This document shows, piece after piece, positions 11,601-18,040 of a DNA stretch of 26,733 nucleotides. The notes below the pieces were generated by a model. The model had not been told where the DNA came from. It saw only the letters and a program-made list of their open reading frames with translations, and made no database searches. This DNA is from an uncultured archaeon (lineage in GTDB: Archaea; Thermoproteota; Nitrososphaeria; Nitrososphaerales; CALBXV01). A program made the position numbers and the translations under genes. The DNA lies in NCBI GenBank assembly GCA_937890045.1, contig CALBXV010000439.1:1-26733 (forward strand), in the 5' to 3' direction. The first letter of the stretch is position 1, and the number at the start of each line of letters is the position of its first letter.

Positions 11601-11787
11601 GAATGGTAACGGTAGGAAATTTAGTTTGAATCCTATAAATAGATTAAGTTCCGATGAACTGTCAAAGATGTCTGAGTTAGTTAAGGCTGGCCGTGACATA
11701 TCTATGTTTGAGGGTGGAGAAACTATCTTACCTTCTAAGGCTGATGAATTATTAAATGATAGTGAAGTAAGTGTGGAGATTTGCTGA
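2620..11787 (+). CDS. Giant virion protein with RNA-polymerase-like (beta-prime DPBB) motifs, 3055 aa
   Basis: The largest gene, about a third of the window. The N-terminus has a Pro-rich linker (about 37-55) and hydrophobic Gly/Ala segments (about 85-190), as in ejected virion proteins. The key region is residues 1900-2170. A block around 1914-1923 (GGKSVLIQSP) resembles the GRSV...P strand of the RNA polymerase beta-prime double-psi barrel. NRYP at 2116-2119 and DYDVD at 2157-2161 resemble the NRAP...NADFDGD pair, with the three alternating aspartates kept and similar spacing (Arg to first Asp 40 residues, 35 in E. coli). The Gly of DFDGD is replaced by Val. I saw no T7-type polymerase motifs. 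The likely role is a virion-packaged RNA polymerase for early genes, as shown for crAss-like phage phi14:2. The remaining 2000-odd residues are unassigned. It is coupled to the next gene by TGATG. Confidence 0.65.
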   Translation: MPLQDGLTDKFRQQLSSAGIFADDQEITSFLERQNLTPGLPSPGTAPPPGEAPSLEEQRRRLIEAGLLDPSQAAVTDRGIGGNMLSGLGEFVWGALDTGTLGLMGYADRKLFDDTLAGTLLGPAPETEDTLWNTWGAALGGLAGFIGAGPFGAVKFGAKAAKMAAAPVIRGAAKAGKLGVPKGTKVLKSVTDDMIKAGTKGNALSTKEAGWVTSRIEHLVARAKTDKDIATNWSSHVKKNLDDILENGFATGKLTAAQKDAVKKMFHKDLVGTRPMNDFVDIFVNKIGGRTGFAVGSMIQEATMFGTIDAVMEGFGAAKDDRPYDFMAPVWGMGVGAGFGALKFMKPAGRGARFSKDFQQGIRGALLTSPFNKVKNLTRLQKHATVLGNFFQQNKIDDVVEVLYRGANPKLQGKMVSFKLADAAKMLERDGAGRQMGIYGKTGAEPLGGFLSKDAAKKMIQDGLDQTTKKYGRELIKWSGKAEWMSIAENWHRMVIGAGIMNGRSIASIAMGESEFELGEMLPHILIGAAVNRRGMPRQWDLNPRSSTGVRNVNQLRMNLHALGVESKQIDSLPSLARQTPWLSNPLRNQPELIDRAKELGIFVDSKEATFDNLPKGENSIDNSIGEGKQQFDILYGYLNSVQGERIEGFFIKPKSMISESQANKMLKAWGKLNPDVKDAAGMERHFEEHAVDNSEALENEFINAIESLSKIPELKFVVDKNNLSSSHLPTLVASLEFADAVAKGEVSIKDPVTGKEVTGKEGAQILSDAIKKVENLFKIMREGTGIARFPKDRKRPQDILEVGDLQSEVPAAEWNKIIDVVTQLEGKVNYPDLLRDAPYDLAVHMFNNGIYRASKAASKLFDKKNTEVHSPLRKILLANNVVSTDGNLVGNIDAFKFEGGTEAEVKLAKQLLGDVISMVGIQGDYQIVDVAEGDITVKTMDIMGTLPTSLRGFLNQKGLNTSPDILNLIKHGAIDYLTRERVRDTSLSHMDIAQFHSIMTMVIDKGSGFAGFEPSMEGKRPGFWIRKAEFAGNMDQESKGYKSRQTALDHYNSKVDSLIEKGEGLIVLKDTIELANPDVANALWDATIVADDANSARVEIQKLMAGLDPKYGAVSLQIQDMINKGGTNVGRVAGILQSAGVIKASYEDGRLTYTKFYKKFNDQAAEQISTDIEFSKGMTKEQSITIAEEQLRRAADLADNADTVIKHRTKTLQEFFRDNKFRNLNDHVDVDIKDAGEWLDGRIYRATETGERTKDAIYGDAVNRIIDEIIVKRDGKDIAVGDLSARSKARARREYRDDVMSIVTTRVQQLEGTSLAWRDGVVNPESFNYLDNPYAQFFRRIGLTIIPVTGSSSTYQNKERGRSSHVFFSIFDYQPTGKITRLTPAIQTIINNEMLEFRAELDRMDTIQLPGRPEPTPTGGLIIIEMSGSTQPFAILKSEFKVVRNQFNSFMDRLRPSIDDGTISAEPLARLRNIQNALNGYRPEGPRVGDRVVQRELGPGATEMEIVGVENGKIRIAESSVDETGARVQGGTVRGLKDVGDFRPLEEFAAGAEYYEGAVRRLLVEQLTRSNGDASNLIEAINGQDIQGILKRFPMVETKNFKREVPQIMDELPMTRQERSLYDSFKDRDVNVVQWNDADHAKVASAIAGDIAKLEIDGALLNERGQVSGYDSISYVSRDYMTYLALTNGFKNPSQHSLVKPVISSAYGQDTLLLGKTLFVASPDLQRSFFSKNPNVDILVTTTASKVTDSRITPLEVTAEQLKTHIVPTESIFTLKKETIGVKPDAIDSESAAKLSQSLWNYANNVESGNIFENEYQGRLSEALTKVGETVQDRGSRNAFIREGAFESHETLETLSGGGASAQTVGGMIYFSMLHPQADPMSYSSNIFQNKLYKTFIDKVVNRQSYEGTHAFGGKSVLIQSPHHTLRPTLADSDGIKQVGQMMLPNHVREASLAELINKGHEVRLISVNDGYKTKLASDVFGEEVWNNMVSIGGNIGGLHDLLGTLNSMSGEKAHPNYVVAHNQGKTKWVFLEGDPQLQKAKQGRNLVNERSGKHATVYEHKRIKDGNNRPMEVWVVSDKNQLDIALDAAKEIDADIATAIQGGPNTYELAIMTNRYPRTRPNDLLVLGLKGFLEKGYGNSMIVNSMDVLNVLEGDYDVDTNDFYFTAKKNMWDYAQRTQKPFIQHIDPEKIAIPNPVNFHQGITEESTMFHDHFVDSNKLTKRKVVGMSQNFPRLLSHLEHIGTKDTVEGSPTEGMIVLSNHRRRTLNGDIETVRIAMDYDSNNVQHEIALQQQFMVDYGYGRHPELALRPSDWSDSVLFPSKEAGAPSKEYSSIGFINNVIASATELAQPRRPRVFVKHVQDPKTLEWEPVDLNWAEKQFIKIHMNQHSRMLKTSTEIFDQSGEGKKPGYKDVLDYAGRYFSFYNSKYVDNRINTQLWRMAGGDETKQRQIEGIFGRAQRTLKANRRWKYENDEVTLKKDKKGKPIAEARKDDFMFVVKQGPRSHDIEFNETLTKNIDNLHEGFGGSVYDRILNQVWRDDPLKIDIGGTRGLTGTHMETIDFAIADYMGSDRSKGDLDAFTMDMARMVTQVNKGTAQLKYLKAEWGRTSRNKYLKEADKKIKLDALNESITKVEARVKDFLPTEYWNKRRGEDVPYAPLEYVSVTGDELIKSTVQLYTIRGALKLDPARFGGEAMNKDIQDIRKILATYYSDDNAMKTTLRFGETTLLDETKIEYLANTKPSQTVEEVVYNLMDKGVQDYGFAFLLKFADPGMRRDQIGVFNGRPVPVAYVGQDGTAPKRYARILKYLTRKAYMDGSSSAKAALEILTSTEASYDNLLRKKVSYMPDMTNPIWGGEYNLRIPDFPRSMQSAFTRFNSISFGRETGGRRDKFGLWDNDLIEFYRDIFILQGAEPEFDKYMEKITNSRALKLGSQPSDPMKYFAEILEIQRVEGNIHEFVSKALSSGITASGNKVVLERFKKNPIFVLLGGMENGNGRKFSLNPINRLSSDELSKMSELVKAGRDISMFEGGETILPSKADELLNDSEVSVEIC

Positions 11788-14570
11788 TGGCTTTGTGTAC
11801 CACAACTAATGAACAGTTCAAAGAGATAAAGAAATATTATAACGAATCATTTAAGAATGATAAGGTTATTAAGGAATATTTAGCTAGCCCTGGTGAGGCA
11901 TTTTATCATCTTGCTGAGGCCTGGTTTAGGTTGCCACTTGAGGTGTTGATGACTCTACCTGAGGGACAGATTGGTAAGGGAGAGATACATGGATTCAAGG
12001 TTCAGTTAGGTAAATACGTTGCGGCTCTTGAGTCTGGTAAGGTGAGTGGTAGTCAACTGTTTTATGTGACTGAGGCGTTTGCAAAGAAAGACCCTACTAT
12101 TTATAGAACTCTTAGAGATTATCATCATATCTATTTCAATCTGAAAGGTAGAAGGGTCAAGCATGGTGCTATGTTTGACAAGATAATTGATGAGCTGGAG
12201 AAAGAATCGGCTAGTAGAGGATTGAATACTAAGGGCATATCATATAGAGGGAAGAAGATTACTGGTAGAACAGCAAAGAAATATTTAAATAAGATGACAG
12301 AGACAGAGCAGGCTCTTATTGTTGATGTAATGAATGGTGTAGAGGGAGCTGGTGATAAGTTGCTTCGACATAGAGAGGCTATGACCGAGCTTGTTGAGAA
12401 TGAAGTGGAGCTTGGTGTCTACAAAGAGATGATAGATTATGTAGAAAAGTGGTTCCCACAGTTATTGAAAGAACATAATACTACATTGAGATCAGCTGCT
12501 GAGAAGAGAGCTGAAGAAGAAGGGAAGCCTGTAAAATATCCTAGACAGCGTGTTGTTGTTACTGAGAATATGATTAGAAGGATAAGGGATAAGGATGGCA
12601 ATCCTTTGACAGAAAATATGCAGACGGCTTTAAAGAATTATTCAGTATTAATGGAGGATATGTGGACAGTCCTTAGTAATGGAGTAAGAACTAAAGTTGG
12701 TACTCTTAGGATGAAGATGCAGAGGAGTTCTCCTAATGAGATAGCAAAGTTAGATCAGATTGAACAGGAAATTTTTGATAGGTTACGTCCTGATAGGGTA
12801 GCTGGGTTCTTTCCACATTATACAACAGATTTAGGGGCTGGGTTTTTAAATGGCTTAATGCCGCACTTAGATGCTTTAGATCATGCAACAGCCCCATATT
12901 TAAAGGATAGACCTACTATTGATTCAGCTATGAAGAGTATCTCTACATATATAGAGAGTCCTCATGCAAAGGGGAGGTCTGCTAAGGAGTATTCATATTC
13001 ACCTAACTTTTTAAAGTCAGTCGGTGCCTACATATCTGATGTTAATAGGTTCAACTACTTGGCTTATGCGGATAATGTTCATGCTAAAACACTTGTTAGT
13101 ATAGAGAATATGTATAAGGATACTAAGGGTGGTCTTGAAGGGTATGCTAAGAATATATTTGATTTCATTTCTGATATGCATATGTCAGCCACTGGTAGGA
13201 AGCCTGATATGGGTATAGATAATCCACAAGGTCATGCTTTAATGAGAAGCGTCTTAGGGTTTGAGTTTATATCTAAGATGGGTATGAACCTTAGAGGTGC
13301 CGCAAGAAACTTTACACAAAGACTACTAGATTATATAGAGTGGGGACCTGTTGCTATCATGGAGTCCAAGAAGTTTTGGAATGATCCCTCACAAATATCA
13401 AGGGAAGTATTACAGGATGTGATGAAGAGCCTTGATAAGAAGGGTATTACTTTTAAGGAAGGGTCGCCTGAATTACAAGAAAGTATGGGAGCATCTCATC
13501 CAGCCTTAGCTAAGGTAGCTAGATGGAATGCTGAGACAGGTAAGATGGAGTTTACTCCAGCTTCTAAGCTTGAGAATATGGCTGATGCAATTAGTAATGT
13601 AGCTGGGTCTAAGTTAATTGCTGGTGCTCATAGGTGGGTTGAGAATAAGAATAGAGAGCTATCATATAAGGTAGGATTCCATCAGATGTGGAAGTGGTTA
13701 AACACTTCAGCTTTTCAGGAGTACGTAGTTAACTCTGAGAATGCTAGTCGTAAGAGAGAGGGTAAGCCCGAAATTACTAGTGAAACAGAGATAGAAAAGA
13801 TTACAGCTAGGAAGAGAGCTAGGTTTGCAGATAATTATGCTACTAATATGGTTATAATAAATCACTTTGATTATAATGATATATCTAAGGCTAATATATT
13901 AACAAAGCCTTGGGGTAGGGTACTAGGTCAGTTTCAACACTTTACTTTTGCATTTATGGAACGTTCGTGGGATATAATGAAGAGAGCTAAGAGTGATGTT
14001 GTTGAGGGTGATTTTGCTGGAGCCAACTTTCAAAAGGCTATGAGATATTCATTTATATATTTTCTAGCGCCAGTTATTGCATCTGGTCTAACGGGTATAG
14101 AGTTTGGTAATCTTGTAGAGAACGACACCAAGAGAAGAGCTCAAGAGTTAGCTGCTTGGATGTTTGGTGATGAAGAACAAAGGAAGAGAGCATTTTATGG
14201 TAGAGGACCAGTGATGGGTAATATTGGTGCTCCTGTTATGTCCGATCTATTAACAATAGGACAGCTTATGCAGTTTGTTAATATGGAAGATGATTCTATG
14301 TTAGCTTTATTGTCAGGGTATGAGGATATGTCAGGTATATCTGGTGATAGAAGAGCTTATGAAAAGACACGGCTTATTAATACTGCTCTTGCTAGATATT
14401 TATACCGCGAGGTGCCTCAGATAGTCAAGGGTAATATTGGTTGGGCTGCTCAGAGTGAGCTTGGTTTATATAGGTCAAAAAAGGGGAAACAAGTACAAGA
14501 GTCTGTTATGTCTGCTGATGTGGCGAGAGCTTTAGCTAAGATAGAAAAAGTTGGGGCGACCAGGACTTAA
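11787..14570 (+). CDS. Large virion-associated (putative ejection) protein, 927 aa
   Basis: I start it at ATG 11787, which overlaps the stop of the 3055-aa gene as TGATG and has GGAG 8 bases upstream. A TTG six bases earlier is also open. The protein is helical and charged. Around residues 337-345 there is RVAGFFPHY, and around 683-719 the pair NYATNMV...HFDYN and PWGRVLGQFQHF. Such aromatic blocks recur in large polyvalent, virion-delivered phage proteins, a class I recognise only loosely. A hydrophobic stretch at about 754-771 could insert in a membrane. No enzymatic motif is visible. Translational coupling to the putative virion polymerase suggests the two are made in proportion and packaged together, perhaps as part of an ejection complex. 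Confidence 0.7.
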   Translation: MALCTTTNEQFKEIKKYYNESFKNDKVIKEYLASPGEAFYHLAEAWFRLPLEVLMTLPEGQIGKGEIHGFKVQLGKYVAALESGKVSGSQLFYVTEAFAKKDPTIYRTLRDYHHIYFNLKGRRVKHGAMFDKIIDELEKESASRGLNTKGISYRGKKITGRTAKKYLNKMTETEQALIVDVMNGVEGAGDKLLRHREAMTELVENEVELGVYKEMIDYVEKWFPQLLKEHNTTLRSAAEKRAEEEGKPVKYPRQRVVVTENMIRRIRDKDGNPLTENMQTALKNYSVLMEDMWTVLSNGVRTKVGTLRMKMQRSSPNEIAKLDQIEQEIFDRLRPDRVAGFFPHYTTDLGAGFLNGLMPHLDALDHATAPYLKDRPTIDSAMKSISTYIESPHAKGRSAKEYSYSPNFLKSVGAYISDVNRFNYLAYADNVHAKTLVSIENMYKDTKGGLEGYAKNIFDFISDMHMSATGRKPDMGIDNPQGHALMRSVLGFEFISKMGMNLRGAARNFTQRLLDYIEWGPVAIMESKKFWNDPSQISREVLQDVMKSLDKKGITFKEGSPELQESMGASHPALAKVARWNAETGKMEFTPASKLENMADAISNVAGSKLIAGAHRWVENKNRELSYKVGFHQMWKWLNTSAFQEYVVNSENASRKREGKPEITSETEIEKITARKRARFADNYATNMVIINHFDYNDISKANILTKPWGRVLGQFQHFTFAFMERSWDIMKRAKSDVVEGDFAGANFQKAMRYSFIYFLAPVIASGLTGIEFGNLVENDTKRRAQELAAWMFGDEEQRKRAFYGRGPVMGNIGAPVMSDLLTIGQLMQFVNMEDDSMLALLSGYEDMSGISGDRRAYEKTRLINTALARYLYREVPQIVKGNIGWAAQSELGLYRSKKGKQVQESVMSADVARALAKIEKVGATRT

Positions 14571-14579
14571 TGCAAACAT

Positions 14580-14603
14580 AAAGGAGGCGTCCCAGCCACC
14601 CCT
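14580..14603 (-). terminator. Terminator-like hairpin in the convergent gap
   Basis: On the minus strand AGGGGUGGC and GCCUCCUUU pair around the 6-base loop UGGGAC: nine positions with one U-U mismatch and two G-U pairs. A moderately U-rich tail (the last Us of the stem, then AUGUUUG) follows. It sits just past the stop of the last minus-strand gene (14608) and ten bases beyond the stop of the plus-strand gene (14570). The wobbles make it stronger as minus-strand RNA than as plus-strand RNA, so it most likely ends the early operon transcript. The weak T-tract keeps confidence moderate. Confidence 0.45.
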
Positions 14604-14607
14604 AAAA

Positions 14608-14802
14608 CTATACCATATACCTTCCCGAGAGAAAATTAATTAAATCTTCACTCTTTCTATTTATTTCTTTTAAGACCATCAAAGATACTGCGTGTTCTTC
14701 TTCAAAGTTTTCAGGTGTGCTTTCTAGAATCCCCTTACATAAGGCTGTTTGCGTTTCAAGAAGTTTCACCATTGTGTCTAACATCCTATCCTCTTCACTC
14801 AT
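14608..14802 (-). CDS. Hypothetical small acidic helical protein, 64 aa
   Basis: Last gene of the minus-strand operon. It is a single predicted helical protein rich in Glu and Leu (DTMVKLLETQTALCKGILES, then EEEHAVSLMVLKEINRKSED), with a heptad-like spacing that could form a coiled coil. It has a good Shine-Dalgarno (GGAGGATAAAAA-ATG), and its start overlaps the stop of the RuvC-like gene as ATGA, so it is translationally coupled to it. No family recognised. A partner or regulator of the resolvase is only a guess from the coupling. Confidence 0.7.
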   Translation of the reverse strand: MSEEDRMLDTMVKLLETQTALCKGILESTPENFEEEHAVSLMVLKEINRKSEDLINFLSGRYMV

Positions 14803-15281
14803 TTTTTATCCTCCTTAATATAGTTAGCAATTAATAGCGCATCTGACGTAAGCTGCGTGACCTTTAAGTGTTTAAATATATCTTGTGCTATTGATTTCTT
14901 TTTGTTTCTTCTTTCTGTGCCCTCCATCCCAGCTGCAAGACCATCCTTTCTATACATAGTCTGCCATGTTTGAGGGCTAATTAATTCTGGTTCTATATTA
15001 TTTGATCCGAATACTCCAAGCCACATTCCAAAGTTTGTTCCAAATTTAAACATCCCTCTTTGGCCTGGCATTGAGTGTACTCGTTCAATTCCAACGAAAG
15101 TGTTGCGTAGGGTCCCACCATCCATAGTAAAATCATGCACGATGCGTCTGACAGAATCTGCCATATCTATAGGTGAACCTGGGCATTTGATAGCATTTGA
15201 TTCATTTTTCCAGGGCCTTACATATATGTAGGCTATTCCGCCTTTAGCTCCTGGGTCTACACCTATATACAGATGATTCAT
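14799..15281 (-). CDS. RuvC-like Holliday junction resolvase
   Basis: A 160-aa RNase H-fold nuclease of the RuvC type, expected to cut four-way or branched DNA during recombination or before packaging. It opens with the first acidic motif IGVDPGAKGG (D9). VGIERV supplies the second acid (E66), and SDALLIANYI near the C-terminus supplies a further acidic residue (D147), in the order typical of small phage RuvC-like proteins. The open frame could begin at 15299, but ATG 15281 overlaps the stop of the upstream zinc-ribbon gene as ATGA and places the catalytic Asp at the usual distance, so I prefer it. Other RNase H-fold proteins cannot be excluded, but length and motifs fit RuvC best. Confidence 0.8.
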   Translation of the reverse strand: MNHLYIGVDPGAKGGIAYIYVRPWKNESNAIKCPGSPIDMADSVRRIVHDFTMDGGTLRNTFVGIERVHSMPGQRGMFKFGTNFGMWLGVFGSNNIEPELISPQTWQTMYRKDGLAAGMEGTERRNKKKSIAQDIFKHLKVTQLTSDALLIANYIKEDKK

Positions 15282-15436
15282 TCTATAACGTCCACCCATA
15301 CTCCTTCAAATCCACATTCTTTTTCACATATGAATCCACTTATTGTATCATCTGGTGATGGTGAATCACTAAATTCTGCTTCTATAACAGCGGCTCCACA
15401 TTCAGGGCACTCTTCTTCAAGTATATCGTATATCAT
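15278..15436 (-). CDS. Small zinc-ribbon protein, 52 aa
   Basis: A short gene packed between two others, overlapping both as ATGA (start with the upstream 71-aa gene, stop with the RuvC-like gene). The product begins MIYDILEEECPECGAAVIEA and later has GFICEKECGFEG, giving a CxxC...CxxxC set that can hold one zinc ion. Most of the rest is acidic. Such ribbons in phages act as protein or nucleic-acid adaptors, but the actual partner is unknown. The double ATGA overlap is the main evidence that it is translated. Confidence 0.75.
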   Translation of the reverse strand: MIYDILEEECPECGAAVIEAEFSDSPSPDDTISGFICEKECGFEGVWVDVIE

Positions 15437-15648
15437 GGCCCATCTGTTCCACCTGGTACTGGAGATGGTCCTTTTGTTTTATTTGCTGTTTCTTTGTATC
15501 TCTTTTTTAGTAAGTCATAGTTGTTCATTATTTCAATCCACTCGTCTTTAGTTAAGTCAGTTAAGTCTCTGGCTTGTGGATCAAACATATTAAACAAACC
15601 TTCATTTCTTACATCTTCAAACTGTTTAAATTGATCGTTAGAAACCAT
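15433..15648 (-). CDS. Hypothetical protein, 71 aa
   Basis: A good ribosome site (AAGGAGATTATT-ATG) precedes the start, and the stop overlaps the next start as ATGA. The protein is acidic to neutral, with an aromatic and Asp-rich middle (DLTDLTKDEWIEIMNNYDLL), a basic stretch, and a Pro/Gly-rich tail ending PGGTDGP. No family recognised and no membrane or metal-binding motif seen. It is part of the operon segment between the helicase and the RuvC-like gene. Confidence 0.7.
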   Translation of the reverse strand: MVSNDQFKQFEDVRNEGLFNMFDPQARDLTDLTKDEWIEIMNNYDLLKKRYKETANKTKGPSPVPGGTDGP

Positions 15649-15659
15649 AATAATCTCCT

Positions 15660-15887
15660 TTATTTGTGGTCTTTAATTCCAAAAACATCCTCACCTGTCC
15701 AGTGTCTACTTCTTTTTGTTCTAGTGCCATAATATTCTTTCATCATACATGTTCTGCACACTGGTTCAAGAGTAGTGTGTGTAAAGATAGTAACAAATTT
15801 ATAAAACTTGCCACTACCTGATTGTTTACACATTCTACATTTTCTGTGTATTCTATTGCCTAGGTACTTTGTGTTTTGTTTCGTCAT
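15660..15887 (-). CDS. Zinc-binding hypothetical protein, about 75 aa
   Basis: The product has two CxxC pairs, RKCRMCKQ and PVCRTCMM, about 25 residues apart with aromatic beta-type sequence between them (KFYKFVTIFTHTTLE). This is a classic four-Cys zinc ribbon of the treble-clef or HNH-derived kind, but I do not see the His and Asn of an active HNH nuclease. The frame is open back to 15932, overlapping the helicase gene by 80 bases. I use the internal ATG at 15887, which overlaps by 35. No start has a strong Shine-Dalgarno, so the true start is uncertain. Confidence 0.65.
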   Translation of the reverse strand: MTKQNTKYLGNRIHRKCRMCKQSGSGKFYKFVTIFTHTTLEPVCRTCMMKEYYGTRTKRSRHWTGEDVFGIKDHK

Positions 15888-17196
15888 GAGACGCCACATG
15901 TGGTGACGTATAGAATCTACACTTATCTCCATAGAAACCAGCCTGTATACTTGCTATCGTACCGTATCTTGCCTTACCTGTTATTAGTTCAATTTCTGTG
16001 CTATTATATCTGTCGGGATTAAAGTTATATCCATAGAATAGAAATAATATTGTCTCAGCAATTTGTTCTATGTTACCAGACTCTGCAAGGTCCGACATTC
16101 TAGGTCTAGGGTCAGGCCTCTTTTCTATTTCTCTATTTAACTGTGATACTAATATAGCTGCAAACTTTTCCTTTTTTGCGAGCCACTTATAATCATCAAG
16201 TATCTTCTTTACTTCAAACCTACGTTCCTTCATATTCTGAGTTTCTACCAGCTGTATATAATCATCGATTACAACATCTGGTTTCTCCCTTATTATCTCC
16301 CTTAGACATGAGTCTATATCTCGAATATCATCGTACATATGTAGGTTCTTATAGATTATATCGATATTCTCTTTTGCCTTGTCCATAAGCTCGATTTCAC
16401 CGTTAGGAACGAAGCCCTCGTTACCTATGCGTCTTACTCTTGAGTACAATAGTGGTTCTGACTCCAATACTATGAGTTTCCTTATCATTTCGGTGTTTGT
16501 CATTTCTCTATTGAATAACATTACTTTCATGCCTTGATGTATAAGACCTCTTAATATATTTATCATTAGTGTGGTCTTGCCATGTCCTGGCCTTCCACCT
16601 ATAATAGTAATTTCACCTCTTGTCATACCTACAAGATGGTCATTAAGAACCTTAACACCGAATGGCACTATATTAGCACCAGCTTTTATCTCTTTAACAG
16701 CTTGTTCTGTTATTTCATCAATAGATTTCTTATGTGATGGGTGCATCATCTTTAGTTCTTCTACAAGTTTTGAATGGTTCTCAAGATGTGTTGCAACCTC
16801 TTCAAAATCATCAAAGCTAAGATTATACATTCTATATGCACTCTTAGCTACCTCTCTTTGAATATATCTTTTCCAAACAGTCTCAGCATATTGACATGCA
16901 AGAGCCGATGATGGTGTCTCTTCAGTAAGGTCTGATACGTATAATGCATCTGGTATATCATGTCCTCGATAGTTGTCCTTGCATTTCTCATGTACAGTAA
17001 TTACTGTTATAGGTTTCTTCTCTCTGTAAAGCTCCAGCATTGACTCCCATACATGTCTATTATCTTTATTATAAAACGCATCAGATATAGGAAGATATTC
17101 CATGGCTTGTTCAATCCACTTCTCTTCTTTTAATATACATCCTAGCACAGCCCTTTCTGATTCAGGGCTGGCTGGCATAGATTTTCTATCGTCCAT
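15853..17196 (-). CDS. DnaB-like replicative DNA helicase
   Basis: A 447-aa hexameric helicase of the DnaB family that unwinds DNA at the replication fork. Residues 1-110 form the N-terminal helical domain (ESERAVLGCILKEE, typical of DnaB). The RecA-like motor follows: Walker A GRPGHGKTT at 201-209, the NREM block at 229-232, Walker B VVIDDYIQL at 308-316, and SQLNRE at 351-356 with the SDLAESGNIEQIA sensor block at 368-380. Length matches bacterial DnaB (about 450-470 aa). No primase domain is fused. Strong Shine-Dalgarno AAGGAGG. Its start overlaps the end of the methylase gene by 11 bases. Very confident of the family. Confidence 0.95.
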   Translation of the reverse strand: MDDRKSMPASPESERAVLGCILKEEKWIEQAMEYLPISDAFYNKDNRHVWESMLELYREKKPITVITVHEKCKDNYRGHDIPDALYVSDLTEETPSSALACQYAETVWKRYIQREVAKSAYRMYNLSFDDFEEVATHLENHSKLVEELKMMHPSHKKSIDEITEQAVKEIKAGANIVPFGVKVLNDHLVGMTRGEITIIGGRPGHGKTTLMINILRGLIHQGMKVMLFNREMTNTEMIRKLIVLESEPLLYSRVRRIGNEGFVPNGEIELMDKAKENIDIIYKNLHMYDDIRDIDSCLREIIREKPDVVIDDYIQLVETQNMKERRFEVKKILDDYKWLAKKEKFAAILVSQLNREIEKRPDPRPRMSDLAESGNIEQIAETILFLFYGYNFNPDRYNSTEIELITGKARYGTIASIQAGFYGDKCRFYTSPHVASHDETKHKVPRQ

Positions 17197-18040
17197 TTTC
17201 GCCTCCTTGCCATAATGTTTCTTGAATTAATGGTTCATAATTCATAATTACCAACTCGGTAAATATCTTGCTACGTGCAGACTTAGCACCAGCATATTTA
17301 GTTTGTATATCACGTATGTTATAGTCTTTATACATATCTCTAATTTCATCTTTATTATCATAGCTTACCATAAATTTTCCACCAACCTCATTTATAGCAT
17401 CACATACTTCCTTCAATCCATTGTGCATATCCCAATCAAATTGGTGCATATAATAGTCACCTCTTTCACCAGCCACTACATATGGAGGATCAAAATACCA
17501 ACAATCATACTGTCTTGGTGGATACTTCTTAAACAGTGTACGAAAGTCAAGGTTCTCTATTGTTGTACCTTCAAAGTATTTTCTGGAGTACTTCAATTCT
17601 TCTAGAAGTTCTTGTCTCCATTCAGGTTTAGGTGTCTTAGAAAATACACCATATGGATTCTTGTTAAATGAATTTCTTATAAGAAAATAATAATGTGATG
17701 CCCTCTTAGGGTCTGGTATATCCATCACCTTACCAGCCATAATCTCAGCCTTGAATCTTGTATAGAGTTCTCTACCTCGTGGTATCCAATATACATTCTC
17801 AGAAAATTCCTCAAATCTCTCCAGTATAGTAATATAAAGATTTACTATATCATTATCAATATCATTGACTACGTTCCATACAGTTTTCTTTTTACGAAAG
17901 AACATACTGAGTCCGCCAGCAAAGGTTTCTATATACCTTTCATGGGGAGGAAGCATTGGAACTAATCGTCTTGACAGTTCAAACTTCCCCCCGTAGTAAG
18001 GTATAATAACTGGACAGGACGGAAAGTCCGGCCCAGCCAC
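17186..18040 (-). CDS. Dam-type (D12 class) DNA N6-adenine methyltransferase
   Basis: A 284-aa enzyme that transfers a methyl group from S-adenosylmethionine to adenine in DNA. The family signatures are in order: YYGGKFELS at 14-22, the cofactor-binding TFAGGLS at 38-44, and the catalytic DPPY at 183-186. Size fits the family (about 260-290 aa). The start is GTG at 18040, overlapping the preceding TAG by one base. No downstream ATG would keep the first motif. No partner restriction endonuclease is next to it, so the likely roles are protection against host restriction or self-marking of phage DNA. The target site (GATC or other) cannot be told from the sequence. Confidence 0.92.
   Translation of the reverse strand: MAGPDFPSCPVIIPYYGGKFELSRRLVPMLPPHERYIETFAGGLSMFFRKKKTVWNVVNDIDNDIVNLYITILERFEEFSENVYWIPRGRELYTRFKAEIMAGKVMDIPDPKRASHYYFLIRNSFNKNPYGVFSKTPKPEWRQELLEELKYSRKYFEGTTIENLDFRTLFKKYPPRQYDCWYFDPPYVVAGERGDYYMHQFDWDMHNGLKEVCDAINEVGGKFMVSYDNKDEIRDMYKDYNIRDIQTKYAGAKSARSKIFTELVIMNYEPLIQETLWQGGENGR

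Noticed and set aside
2620..11787. N4-type (T7-like, single-subunit) virion RNA polymerase, suggested by the size of the protein
   Set aside because: No TxxGR block or RxxxKxxxMTxxYG-type motif B seen. The only polymerase-like signal is the beta-prime-type RxP...DxDxD pair.
15273..15551. 92-codon plus-strand frame in the early operon
   Set aside because: Antisense to three minus-strand genes linked by ATGA overlaps. Its Ser/His/Leu-rich product is typical of a shadow frame.
15853..15932. Longest start (15932) for the zinc-binding gene after the helicase
   Set aside because: It would overlap the helicase by 80 bases with no Shine-Dalgarno. The internal ATG 15887 keeps both CxxC pairs with a shorter overlap, though neither start has a strong site.
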